Notes: generated by a model not told the origin, from the letters alone. Shown: positions 30,942 through 42,203, counted from the stretch's first letter. The stretch: 64,000 nt of DNA from Gonatopus flavifemur (GCA_018340375.1 JAFFJZ010000007.1:24402001-24466000), one strand, 5' to 3'. Numbers and translations: made by a program.

Positions 30942-31214
30942 CCCAACCAGCACAAATTATGAATTTGATTTCCTGAAGACTTCTCAAAGACCTCTCGAAT
31001 ATTCCCCGTTATGCGACTAACAGTGAGTGCAATTCAATAAATTCCAAGAGAAAACATTTTGAATGGCTAGAAAATGCATTATAAAGTCTTCATCATCTCT
31101 TCCTGAACATTAAATTGTTCATCTAAACTTCATTTTGAATTCATTTAATTCATATTGAACTCATTATTAGTCGCAAAACGGGAACTTTTTGCGGGGACTC
31201 TTGTGCTGTTTGGT
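30942..31214. mobile_element. CCCA..CAGCACAA MITE, copy b
   Basis: Left end CCCAACCAGCACAAATTATG, right end (inverted) ACCAAACAGCACAAGAG. Inside, 'ccccgttatgcgac' opposes 'cgcaaaacgggaac'. Non-coding. Confidence 0.65.
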
Positions 31215-32826
31215 GTTTCAACGATTCTGCAGTTGTAATCAGTGCATGAGCAGTTCACTGGTTCGGCAGCTAAAATTTTTTTACCGATTATACTGAATTA
31301 TTTTGCAATGTGCATACATATGAACTGGTTTACAGTTAGGGGTTCCAATCCCGGGATTCGGGATCCCGGTCAATTTCTGGTCCCGAAAATTTCAGGATTG
31401 AAACCTTCAATGAAAACAGTATTTTTCAACAGTATTTCCTTTGAAATACTAGTTGATTACTAATGAAATATATTACGATTATTATGAAGTCATGAGTGTA
31501 CTATGTCTATGTTCGACAGGGGATTGCAAATTGATTATAAATGTGGTTGTTATGAATTTAGTTTATCTGATATTCCGTTGACCTGATGGCACCATCATCA
31601 TCTAATTAAAATGTTAAATTCGTGGCTACTGATTTCTACTGAACGATCACAGAGCCCTCTCAATATCAAAAATCCAAATCAAACTGAATCCATAACACGC
31701 TGATATATAATGAATGGATATGGCATGGCTGCCACAATCGTGTGGTTAATTGAATCATATGAAATCAACAACAGCATTGCCTATCAAGAGTCAAGGATAA
31801 TTTTAGTTGTTTCATTACAGATATACAGCGTCGATAATTGATTTTCAGCGGTGATTAGCATTCGCTCTTAATATAAATCAGTGCCATAACAACAAATTAC
31901 TCCGTGTAGAGAAGTATAACCAGGGACCGTAACCTCAAATGTGAAGTTATAAGAAGCATTCGAGGCGCCACTCCAGTGAAGATTATTGGTTTATTAAGGG
32001 TGTTGATAAGTGGTGATTCGCGTATTGAATACGTATTGAAGAAATTACATTTGAAATGAATTTCAATACAATATCCCCAAGAGAACAAGATGGCCGCCAA
32101 ACGTTTAATAAGCATTCGATAAACATTTGACAATCGTACGGACATTTCAACGTTCGAAGAATCTTCAACAAACGTTTGTGAACGTTCCTCAAACGTTTGC
32201 AGATATCGGTTTTCTTCGGAGAATGGAATATTGATATGTATCTGATATGTATTTAGAATCTAAGGTGCGGTACAAGTGTACAATAGTTCGAGTTGTTAGT
32301 GTCACCAAAAACATTAAACTGTTACGTGGCGTTGTATGCAAGTGTAGCCGTTCTCATTATTTTTATAATCTTCAAATTCATATTTGCAAACAAGACATAC
32401 AAATAATATTTTCGTTGTTGAAATCAATTCATAAAGTTGATTTAAAAAAACAAAATCAACTTTGCGAAATCCCGGGATCCCGAGATCGACCTGAAGTAAT
32501 CCAGGGTTCCCCCAAAATTTGAAGAGTCATTTTCCCTGACTTTCACTGACCATGTTCAAAATTTTCCCTGACTCTCAAATAAGTATACCCAGATAGCACA
32601 CAAGTTGCTTCAAATTGTACCAAACCAATCAATTTGTTTCTATAACTGGAAATAGCAAATCCGAAATACTTGGAGCAAGTTGGGATAACTTGGGACGCCA
32701 CTAAGCAAACTCAGCTTATAAATGAAATTGTGGAATTGTCATGATTTATGATGGAATATTGTTACAATTCACCAGTATATCGCATCGTCACCAAATTCCC
32801 TTGAATATGAGTGTGATAAGTACATA

Positions 32827-34144
32827 CATTCTGTCAAAAAAGTACCGGGAATTCTTGAATAAAACACAAAATATTCTTTATTCTTCCAAATTTATTGTAT
32901 TGCCTTCAAAGTAGTCCCCTCCCGAAATGATACATTTATGCCAACGAACAATCCAATCATCAAAACATTTTTTATACGCTTTTTCCGGAATCGATTTCAG
33001 TTCTCATCGCGAATTCTCTTTAATATCTTCTATCGATTCAAAACGGGTGCCTCGAAGTGGTAATTCAAGATTTGGAAACAGAAAAAAGTCGGCTGGAGCC
33101 AGATCAGGTGAATGCGATGGCTGTTCGATGATATTTGTTGAGTTTTTGGCCAAAAATTGGTTCACAATGGAAGCCTTGTGAGATGGTGCATTATCGTGAT
33201 GCAAAATCCATGGATTTTCTTTCCACAAATCTGGCCTTTTTCGACCAATTTGCTCTCTTAAACGCCGCATAACGCTGAGATGATATTCTTTATTCACCGT
33301 CTGACCTTCTGGCAAGAATTCCGAATGTACAACGCCGCGATCATCAAAAAACACAGTCAACATTACCTTCACTTTTGATCGGCTTTGGCGTGGCTTTTTC
33401 GGTTTCGGCTCAGCTGGAAGCCGCCACTCCGAAGCTTGTTGACTGGTTTGCATGTCATATTCGTAAACCCATGTCTCATCACCTGTTATAATGTGTGTTA
33501 TGAATGTGGAGTCGAAATTGACTCGTTCTAGCATGTCTTCAGGGACCTGTACGCGATTCAGTTTTTGGAGAAAATTCAAGTCTTTCAGAACTAATCGAGC
33601 GGCAACGCGTTTCATGTCCAAACAATCATGTAAAATAGTACGAACTGATTCGTAAGACACAGAAAGTTCACCTGCTATCTCTCTCAAACTTAAATGACGA
33701 TTTTCAGTCACCATTTCCTTCACTTTATCGATATTAACTTCAGTTAAAGACGTCGATGGACGACCAGAGCGAGGCAAATCTTCCACCACATCTCGACCAC
33801 TTTTGAATGCACTGTACCACTCATATGCACGTGTTTTTGATAGAGTCCATTCACCGTAAGCCTTCTCCAACATTTTCAGCGATTCGGCACACGAAATTCC
33901 ATTTGCAACGCAAAATTTAAAACAAATTCTTTGTTCAATCTTTGTGTCCATTGGGACAATCGCGGGACACACTTGAGAGAACTGAAAAGATCGAGCACTA
34001 TAAACAAACTGAATGACAGATGACAGTCGAACTCCGCGTCAATAAACAGGACGAATGTACCAACTTAACAACAAAAAGAATGTTGACAAACCCGTTAGCC
34101 GCACTTTTTAAATGATCAATTCCCGGTACTTTTTTGACAGAATG
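32827..34144 (-). mobile_element. mariner D, almost intact
   Basis: 1318 bp between TA dinucleotides (32825-32826, 34145-34146) with perfect inverted repeats of at least 26 bp (CATTCTGTCAAAAAAGTACC...). This is the best-preserved transposon in the window and may have moved recently. Confidence 0.95.
32887..33972 (-). pseudogene. mariner D transposase with a single late stop codon
   Basis: The frame is open from the start near 33972 (in-frame ATG at 33948, MDTKIEQRICFKFC) to a TGA at 33003-33001. It reads on in the same frame for about 40 more codons (KSIPEKAYKKCFDDWIVRW...SGGDYFEG) to a natural stop. It has an N-terminal helix-turn-helix region (LSLREIAGELSVSYESVRT), TGDETW (first Asp), HHDNAPSH and HSPDLAPADFFLF with the 34-residue spacing. 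All three catalytic Asp are present. The truncated protein would lack the last roughly 40 residues, so activity is doubtful; the stop could also be a sequencing error. Confidence 0.9.
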
Positions 34145-34425
34145 TATATGTATACTTCCCTATCCATATAATGGTATCAAGGGCGTATTCAGAAACTCAC
34201 TATCCTCCTTTGAGGGGACTCCAGCATAAGGAAGTGGGGGACGGAAAAATTCAAATTTGTTAATGTTTGGAGGTTAAAACTTCACAATTTTATTTTTGAG
34301 CCTTCAGAAATCACTTAGCCATTCAAGGTTTGCGGCGATGTGGAACTCTAGGTATGTAATTTATTATTATTCACTTCAAGTAAGGTAGTGAATTTTTGGA
34401 TATTCCCTTGAATGGTATTACACTT

Positions 34426-34614
34426 CACTCTAAAAAATTTGGCAGTGTTAGGTAAAGTCCACTCCGGATGGTGTTGTTTCAACACCTGACGGTGTTATTT
34501 CGACACAGTATGGTGTCATTCTAATACCATCTGGAATTATTTTAACACTGAATTCCGGAGTGGACTTTTATAGAATCCGCGCGGTGTTAATTCTGACACC
34601 GCTTTTCTTACAGT
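34426..34614. mobile_element. foldback MITE, 'gacacc' family, copy b
   Basis: It shares 'gtggacttttatagaatccg' and 'ggtgttaattctgacaccgc' with 13509-13707. The ends are eroded (CACTCTAAAAAATTTGG...TTCTTACAGT). Confidence 0.7.
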
Positions 34615-34776
34615 ATTTTGAGACGTTTGGAGGTGATCTACGGATTGAAATAGAATAAGCACAGTCAATAGATCAATTGTGAATACTCATTCTCCTGACA
34701 TCGCGTTTTGAACCAAACCAAAGGAAGGGTATTTGGAAACAAAATCGCAAGGCAATTCAATGAAATTTATACTTCA

Positions 34777-35044
34777 CCCATACAGCACAAGAGTTCCCGT
34801 TATGCTCATGAATATGTATTTATTATGAATATTTTGAATTCAACACGAACTCTTAATGAATAACTGAATGTTCAAAAAGAATTCGTATCAAGACTCCATA
34901 ATGAATTCTGCGTGCATTCAATGCATTTTGATTTTGACTTCATAGAATTCTCATTGAATTCATTATTGGTTGCATAACGGCGACTATTCAGAGAGTCTTT
35001 GGGGAGTCTTTATGAATTCAAATTGATCATTTGTGCTGGCTGGG
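34777..35044. mobile_element. CCCA..CAGCACAA MITE, copy c
   Basis: Left CCCATACAGCACAAGAG, right (inverted) CCCAGCCAGCACAAATG. The internal 'cccgttatgc' and 'gcataacggcgac' are inverted repeats also present in 30942-31214. Confidence 0.7.
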
Positions 35045-35282
35045 TAAAAAATACACAAATGGACCTTGAAAATTTTCTGCTGGAATCAAATGTTCCAATT
35101 TTCCCTAACTTTTTATGAATTTCAATGGATTTCCCTGACTAATGGAGCATGTTGCAAACGTTCCCTGACTCTCCCTGATTGAATAAGAATTCCCTGACTT
35201 TCCCTGACTTTCAATGTCTGGGGGGGGGCCTGTAATCCCGAAATCCCGGGATTGAGAAAATGATCCGGGATTGGAATCCCTA

Positions 35283-36131
35283 TTCACGGTGTTGTACAAT
35301 ACTTGCCTTTGCAACCCCGGGATATTCTCCTGATTTGAGTTCGCTTGTCCCGTAAAGACCCACAAAAAACCCAGTGGGTTGAAGTTTTAAGAGAAACCAG
35401 AGGGCTCCGCCCCCTGACCGCTGCGCTTCGCTCAGCAGTCCGACCCCCTTCAAAATTCGCTTGGCTCATTTTGAATAGATCGTAGCCCACATATGCTTGC
35501 TTCGCTCGCATTTTGAACAATTCAGATATCCGGGGATATATAGAAAGGCACTCATCGGTTTTTCCCTCAATTCGGAAACTTTGTAAATGTAATGTTCAGA
35601 AAGCCTGGAACTTATTGCTTACCATCCCTTATACCATCCCCAAATGATTCAGAAACATGTACCTGGAGAACTGTAGAATTTCAACTGTCCTAGTAGAAAT
35701 AGAGCCTGGAAGCGTGACGAAAGCGTAAGCTAAAAGTAGTTCAAGCGTAATAAGCGTAACGAAGGATTATTTCGGCGTAATTCAGGAATGAATCCGAATA
35801 TTTTCAGGCGTCATTTGTTTCAATAGCTACTCCCTTCACTTTTAGATTCTCACTAGTGCGCAGTTATTATAACGTCAACCAGCTCTTGAAGTCTTCGGAT
35901 GCGGCAAAGCTTACACGGGAAGATCAAAATTATCATTTTCTTTCAACATTGGAGCCCAGAATTTGATTCAGCACCCTTGAAAATCCCCAGAACCATAAAA
36001 CAATATAATTTTGTTCATTAGAGCTAGAATCACTATATTCACGTGTGCCATATTGGATTCACCATCTTGAATTCGTTTTTCGACGTCAGATTGGGACTCC
36101 TCACCCTCCAAAACCCCTAGGACCCATGTTG
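35283..36131. other. no gene recognised; short GC-rich repeat at 35390-35515
   Basis: 35390-35515 contains 'gggctccgccccctgaccg', 'ctgcgcttcgctcagcag' and 'gcttgcttcgctcgcatttt', a base composition unlike its neighbours and typical of repeat debris. 35950-36125 and 36315-36400 share 'cccctagga/ggc' and 'ttgaattcg' blocks, a diverged tandem pair of about 250 bp. Confidence 0.5.
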
Positions 36132-36267
36132 CCCAAACAGCACCCCATATTTCATGCATATCTATACTATATATTTTTATATTTGAATATTTTATACATA
36201 TGGTATGCATGTAAATAATATCGTATACATATTTTATAGATATACAAAATATTTTGTGCTGTGTGGG
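36132..36267. mobile_element. CCCA..CAGCACAA MITE, copy d (shortest)
   Basis: Left CCCAAACAGCACCCCATATTT, right (inverted) CCCACACAGCACAAAATATTT. 136 bp and almost wholly palindromic. Confidence 0.75.
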
Positions 36268-36599
36268 TGCATACGAATCTGTCCACAAATGCGAAGTTGA
36301 CCAAATTCACGTCCGCCATCTTGGATCCGCTACCTTGAATTCGGGATTTGACTCCAGATTCGGATTCAGCACCCTCGAAAACCCCTAGGGCTCATGTTTC
36401 ATAATAATTCATCGATCCGAGCCAAGACAGCGAATATTCAAAGACTGCGGAGGGAATGAGATATATATATATATGTATACAGCGGAGAAAATTTCTCCAA
36501 GATCACCTATGTTTTCAGAAAAAAATGAAAAAAAAATAGGACTTGTCCGATTGCAATAAAAAAAAATGGTCTCGGGGGATGGGTTCGAAGAAGGTCCTC

Positions 36600-36692
36600 T
36601 ATAAATTTCATCCAATTTGGTCCACTCGGTCTAGAATTATCCCTGGTACAGACAGATAGACAGACAGACAGACAGACAGACATACAGACAAC
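36600..36692. repeat. (CAGA)n microsatellite with its flank
   Basis: 'gtccactcggtctagaatta' and 'tccctggtacagacagatag' precede an array of CAGA units (about 36649-36686). The flank looks like a conserved repeat tail from which the array grew. Confidence 0.75.
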
Positions 36693-37107
36693 CCCACGGA
36701 TTATCAATCAGTATTGCATGAAATGAAAAACTGTCCAACTTCCAATTGGATTACTCAAATATTTTAGAAGATACGGTCAGAGCGTACGATAGCGGGTGCA
36801 ATAGGCACTCCGTGCTGGTATACTACGTATACCGATGAGTGCCTAAAAATCCAGGTTTCAGCCAATCCTGATTCAACATCAAAAGTATTGCGGTACAATG
36901 TTAACTTTATGATGGAAACTGAAGTCAACATAGTAACGATCGACTTTTCTGAAAGTTCTGATGGAAGCCAGAACAAATGGTAATCAATCTCGTTAACTTT
37001 TCCCCGTGTAGGGTCAGAAATATTAGGTGTATAACTTTGCTTCCACCGTTTTTTTCTGAAATTCGAGGCTTCATTGTAAAAAACTGGTTATACATTTATG
37101 ATTCAAA

Positions 37108-38246
37108 CTATTGTCCATCGCTGGCCACTACTTTCTCCCATCTGTCGGGCAGCATACGAATCCCGCGTTGAAAAAACTGGTCATCTTTTGAAGCGATCCA
37201 CGAATCGATCCAATTTTTTACTTCTTCATAAGACCGGAAGTGCTGGTCAGCTAGGCCGTGTGCCATTGATTCAAACAAGTGATAGCCCGAGGGAGCAACG
37301 TCTGGAGAATACGGCGGGTGGGGTAGGACTTCCCATTTCAAAGTTTCCAAGTATGTCTTGACCACTTTCTCAACATGGGGTCGAGCATTGTCATGCTGTA
37401 AAATCACTTTATCATATCTCTCGTTGTATTGCGGCCGTTTGTCTTTCAATGTTCGGCTCAAACGCATTAATTGCGTTCGATAATGATCGCCTGTGATTGT
37501 TTCAGTCGGTTTTAACAACTCATAATACACTACGCCGAACTGGTCCCACCAAATACTGAGCATAACCTTGGAAACGTGAATATTCGGTTTGGCCGTCCAC
37601 GTGGAAGCATGACCGGGATAACCCCATGATTTTCTGCGCTTGGGATTATCGTGATGAACCCATTTTTCGTCCCCAGTCACAATGCGATGCAGAAATCCCT
37701 TCCGTCTTTGCCTTGCAAGCAGCTGTTCACAAACACACAAGCGCCGTTCAACATCGTTCGGCTTCAACTGGTACGGCACCCAATTTCCTTGTTTCTGAAT
37801 CATTCCCATGACTTTCAGGCGTTTTGAAATGGCTGGTTGCGTCACTCCCAATGATCCTGCCAATTCTCGTTGTGTTTGACACGAGTCTTGATCAAGTAAT
37901 GCCTCCAATTCTGCATCTTCGAAAACCTTCTCTCTTCCACCGCCATGCTGGTCTTCGACGTTAAAATCACCGTTCTTGAAGCGTTGAAACCACTCTCGGC
38001 ACCCCTAATAGCACCAAGGTCCCTGGACGTTTTGAAAACGTTCTGAGAATGTTTCGAAAACGTCCCAACGTTCTTGGAACGTTTTAAAAACCTCCCAGTG
38101 CTGTTAGGGACGTTCTCTCACCAATAGCGGCCTCACCATAGGTATTTGAGAGCATTCGATGATACTCAGCCGCAGATTTCTTCATATTAAAGCAGAAAAT
38201 TAAAACCTCCCGCAAATGACGAGAATTTGGCTCGTAAGCTGACATA
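37108..38246 (-). pseudogene. mariner E transposase, third catalytic Asp changed to Gly
   Basis: The N-terminal part starts near 38246 (MSAYEPNSRHLREVLIFCF). It breaks at the foldback insert (38003-38109) and resumes with CREWFQRFKNGDFNVED. From about 38000 down to 37108 the frame is open: [46 protein letters not shown], and YSPDVAPSGYHLFESM, where relatives have APSDYHLF. The third metal-binding Asp is therefore Gly (GGC instead of GAC). It is dead by insertion and by an active-site change. Confidence 0.9.
38003..38109. mobile_element. 107-bp foldback inserted in mariner E
   Basis: Ends CCCTAATAGCAC and (inverted) CCCTAACAGCAC. Inside, 'gacgttttgaaaacgttct' and 'gttcttggaacgttttaaaa' are self-complementary. 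It is absent from the sister element at 55456-56693. Confidence 0.8.
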
Positions 38247-38417
38247 TTTAATCGAGAATAACTTTATGATGCAGACACAAATCGACTAATATTTCGATGG
38301 CGTTATGTTTACAAATACCTAAGCTTATTGTATGACATCTATGATCTATTTATTTCAACCACCACTTACCGCTACAGCCATCTATTGCAAAACGGCGGAA
38401 GCAAAGTTATACACCTA

Positions 38418-38969
38418 ATAATTACTGAAATTCAGGACTTAAAATTACGATTAAAGATATAAATACTCGAATCAATGAGAGAAAACATGATTACAAGAAT
38501 TTCAACATGAATCGTTACTCCACACTGTTAGAAAAATTCTTAAATTTAATACGAAATTCTTCATGACAAATCGTATTTCCATTCACTGAGAAAAATCACA
38601 TATTGCTGAAACTGAATGCTAGCCACAGCAGCACAGACTTTTATTCAGATCAACGCATTTTGTTGGGTTAATTGAATTTAGTTGGAATGAGTAAAACTTT
38701 CACTTTTCACAAATAAATATTTTGACGTTGTAATAACCAAATATTCCAATTGAATCGGAATGTTATTTCAACTAAATCATTCAGTTACTAGAATATGATT
38801 GTACTGAAATATTGTTTGTTATTGAAAATCAAAAATCTACTAGGAATCTCTAAACAACCTTCACTTGAAATGACTCCAGTAATTTTCCAGGTTATCACAA
38901 AGCCTTGCTAGGCCTTGAAAATCCTCCACAAGGGTATCTTAAGATCTTGCAAGGCCTAAAGAATAACTA
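38418..38969. other. no gene recognised
   Basis: AT-rich spacer between mariner E and the composite element. Nothing supported. Confidence 0.4.
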
Positions 38970-39056
38970 CACGGAAGGAAATTTACTGTTGCTGCAGCAG
39001 GAGGCACTCATGTGCCTGCATGAGGCAGGATTTTACTACTGTTGTTGCGACTTAAT

Positions 39057-40630
39057 AGTAAATTTAACCTTTAAATCGCACCTTATCATTCATTACGACG
39101 AACTTATGCTTCAAAATGGACCTCTAGTTCACGTTTGGTTCATGAGATGCGAGTCAAAAAATAAATATATAAGAATGCCTTCAGTGACGACATCTTCTAC
39201 CAAGAATTTATTAGTCACTATAGCTATTCGAGACTTGTGATGTCGATCTTTTGATCGACCCATCCAAAATCGATCGTATTGAAGAGAAAAAGATCGATCT
39301 TTTGCCGATCCTTGAAAAATCTGATCCATCATGGATCGATCCAAGATTTCCTAGGATCGAATTGATCGATCCTTTTTTCATTTCAAAGTTTGTTGACGAA
39401 ATTTTATTTGACCATGAATTTTGTTTGCATTAACCATGCTCATACGGAATTGTATACAACAAATTTTTGGAAGCGAAATCCAGGAAATTATTGAAATTTT
39501 GTCTCTTAAATCCATCACAATTGAGATAATTCATAAATCCCCTGTGCCTTAAATTTCATGTTCAAATGTTATGAAACTTTTCACATAACGCAGTTTATCA
39601 AATCCCATAATATGATATTAATTTCAAAAACATAATTCTTGATTTGAAGAATTTTCTTCTGAATCTTGATACGATATTTGTAAATTCAACAAATACTGGT
39701 TATATTCAGAAAAAACAATTTTTGAAATTTCATAAATCATATTGAATTTAAAAATTTTAGGAAATTCAATATGGGAATATTGAATTTCACAAGAAATTTT
39801 CTATTCAATTTAAGAATTTTTCAAACAATGTTCGAATTTCAACAAAAATGAGAAAATATTTAGATAGATCAATGAATTTTAATTCTATTATTTAAATACG
39901 TTAATTCACATTTTATTTGAATGAAATGTTGAAAATATAAAAAATTATATATTGATACTCCAGGCCTGATTTCATTCGAGTTAACCACAATTCAGGTCAA
40001 TTTCTATTCGAGTGTGTTATCTTTGACCATTCTTTTCACATTGATCCTTAAAAATGCCAAAAGATCGATCCTACAGAATCGATATTTTTTGTGAGTTATA
40101 GAATCGATCTATACACCCGATCCATCCAACTAGCTCTGATCCTAGGATCGATCCGATCCCTACTCAGGATCGACATCACTATTCGAGACCAATTAAAAAT
40201 GATTTATGTATCGATTTACAAAAACTTTGAAAATAATATTATCAAAGAAAAATGCGAAAAATGTGACGAAGACAAAATAAAATACTTCCCTAATATTGTA
40301 CTAAAATATCCGATGTCCAAGCTTTGAAATACATCGACTATAATAGATATAGATATCAATTAAATCCTGTAGTAGTCGTAGATATTGATGAAAATGGAAG
40401 ACCTCAATTTGGAAAAATGTATCAAATTTACAATGTAGCAAATGATGTTTACTTTGTTTCGAAGTATATATCTACTGTGGCATTTGATCAACATTACCAT
40501 GCGTGAAATGTTCAAATTGATAATAATCGTAATTATATGAAAAAACAAAACCTGTTAACTCATATTGGGCCTTGTCTTCTTGTGAGAAAAAAAGGATTAG
40601 ATTACATTGCAACAAGAGGTTTACTGTAAT
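39057..40630 (+). pseudogene. C-terminal fragment of a transposon-associated protein, split by a hAT
   Basis: The frame reads NLTFKSHLIIHYDELMLQNG, PLVHVWFMRCESKNKYIRM and KNLLVTIAIRD up to the hAT at 39235. It resumes in frame after 40189 with QLKMIYVSIYKNF and stops near 40327. One base shift gives the next piece: KYIDYNRYRYQLNPVVVVDI, FGKMYQIYNVANDVYFVSK, VAFDQHYHA, then a stop and LLTHIGPCLLV. From memory, the blocks 'K..H...HY...M...GPL...W.MR.E.K', 'DID..G.P.FGK' and 'FD.HYHAYE' belong to a repetitive, unnamed protein family of animal genomes thought to be transposon-borne. That recall is unverified and function is unknown. The 5' part is missing. Confidence 0.65.
39235..40181. mobile_element. 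non-autonomous hAT inserted in the transposon-gene fragment
   Basis: Perfect 8-bp duplication TTCGAGAC (39227-39234 and 40182-40189). Ends TTGTGATGTCGATC and (inverted) TAGTGATGTCGATC, followed by many 'gatcgat' motifs at both sides (subterminal repeats). Removing 947 bp plus one duplication restores ...AIRD-QLKM... in frame. Confidence 0.92.
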
Positions 40631-40986
40631 TCAATATTGGAACATTTGAAAGTTTGATAAAGTCATAAAAAAAGTAAATAAAAGCTTTGTATTTTATTCA
40701 TGTTATAAAGCCTATTTATCCCATAATGAAGGATTTTGTAACATTGCCGCAGCTACAAAACTACTCCTGTTGCTGCAACAGGATTTTTTCTTGTTGCTGC
40801 AACATGGCTACCTCCTGTTGCAGCTTCAGGAAAATCCGGTTGCTGCAACAGGATCTTTCCTGTTGCTGCAACATGGCTGCCTCCTGTTGCAGCTGCAGGA
40901 AAATCCTGTTGCTGTAAGATGATTTTTTCCTGTTGCTGCAACATGGCTGCCTCCTGTTGCAGCAACAGTAAATTTTTTTCCGTGTA

Positions 40987-42203
40987 GAGTGATTTCTACT
41001 AAGGATATTTTAGTCAGGAGAGATTCTGAAAAATTTTTTGCATTTCCACTTTCTCCATATTTTAGCATAATTTCACTGCATACAAAAAGATTTTGTACGG
41101 ATATTCTTCAGGAAAAAAGATCACAAAAACGATGAACCGATGGAATTGAAAACTTTCACTATAAAGTAATGTATTCTTCCAAAAACCTTAATTGATGACT
41201 GAATTGATTATCGAACATATTTTCGAGACGCTTTTTTTCAATCGACACACCTCGACAGCCCTCCAATTCTCTCCGAGATAAACATATTGCAGAATATTAT
41301 ACAACCAATTTGAATCGGTACATCTTGAAGAGAGTTCTCGTAAACCAGACAAATCTGTACAACCATGCACATACAGGAGATTTTGAGGAAACTACTTTTT
41401 TCAACGTATTCAAAATAAAAATTTCCTTTCTCCCGAAATCAAGTGTTCAAAGATATCACAATACTTTCATTTCCTTTATGAGGAACCATAGGAATAAAAT
41501 GATTTTTTATCTACGAACGATGGAAAACTATGAAAAACAGAGTGATTCTATAAAACAAAACATACAAGAGAGAATGAACCAGTCTCTACGTGGAATTGTG
41601 TTTTATCAAGGATATGTTGAGGAAGCCTGAAAGCAGGCGACCGGCAATGTCACGCGTTACGACGGGTGATAAATCTCGAGGAGTAGCAACACACACACAA
41701 TAACGAGAACAACAGCACTCTCAAAATTAGAAAGCGACAGCGATGATATGGTAACCGGAGATCATCAGGATGGGAGAGCATCCATGACAAAAATCTGAGG
41801 GCTGTTTTAGGACGATCGCATGGGTATGTCTAATGTATTACGATCTTTCAAGTGATTGCATTTGACAGTCGATATAAGTAATGATACTGTGTTGTAAAAC
41901 TGGGCATGAAAGTCATAAATCCAATCTTCAATTCAAAAAGTCGTCCAACAAAAGCAAATAATTCTTCGACTCTAAAATTTCATACAATCTGTACATTGTA
42001 TCATACTACAAATAATTAAGATGTAAACTCACAATATTCACTTCACATGACAGATGTGGTAGCATCTCTAGGTTGAATGAAACAATTGAGATGAATTGAA
42101 ATTTCGTCTTAAATTCATTGAGGAAGTCTCGAGCGTACACGAAGAAGATTTTGTGTTACAAATTATTATGAAAAAAAATGGTAATGAAGGACCATATTGC
42201 ATA
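40987..42203. other. no gene recognised
   Basis: The longest open frame (41310-41630, +) has no recognisable domain. Nothing else is supported. Confidence 0.4.

Larger units (their letters stand above)
32505..35228. mobile_element. element with 'ccctgactttccctgac' ends, inside the hAT
   Basis: The left part (from 'cccccaaaatttgaagag', then 'ttttccctgactttcactga') and the right part ('gaattccctgactttccctg', 'tcaatgtctgggggg') are inverted relative to each other. The boundaries are approximate because the ends are C/G runs. Confidence 0.45.
31337..35282. mobile_element. hAT-like element containing two further levels of insertion
   Basis: Ends TAGGGGTTCCAATCCCGG and (inverted) TAGGGATTCCAATCCCGG. 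The flanking 8 bp are tttacagt and ttcacggt (two mismatches). TAGGG starts and 8-bp duplications fit hAT. A second element with 'ccctgactttc' motifs appears to occupy about 32505-35228, and within that lie mariner D (32827-34144), a foldback (34426-34614) and a CCCA-ended MITE (34777-35044). No hAT transposase frame is left. Confidence 0.65.
37026..38415 (-). mobile_element. mariner E (family shared with 55456-56693)
   Basis: 1390 bp between TA dinucleotides (37024-37025, 38416-38417). Inverted repeats begin GGTGTATAACTTTGCTTCC. A foldback of 107 bp (38003-38109) is inserted in the transposase. Confidence 0.93.
38970..40984. mobile_element. CACGG-ended element enclosing a transposon-gene fragment
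   Basis: Ends CACGGAAGGAAATTTACTG and (inverted) CACGGAAAAAAATTTACTG. Both continue into 'ttgctgcagcaggaggca' and 'ttgctgcaacaggaggca', with TA on each side (38968-38969, 40985-40986). The right arm (about 40740-40984) is a tandem of 'gttgctgcaacagga' palindromes; the left arm is short (to about 39052). Between the arms lie a coding fragment (39057-40630) and a hAT (39235-40181). Confidence 0.75.

Noticed and set aside
40687..41068. Cys/Ser-rich or Gln/Ala-rich frames around 40.7-41.0 kb, resembling a small cysteine-rich protein
   Set aside because: They are translations of the 'gttgctgcaacagga' palindromic repeat in the right arm of the CACGG-ended element.
41310..41630. 106-codon basic frame
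   Set aside because: No recognisable domain, no clear start context; left as unannotated.
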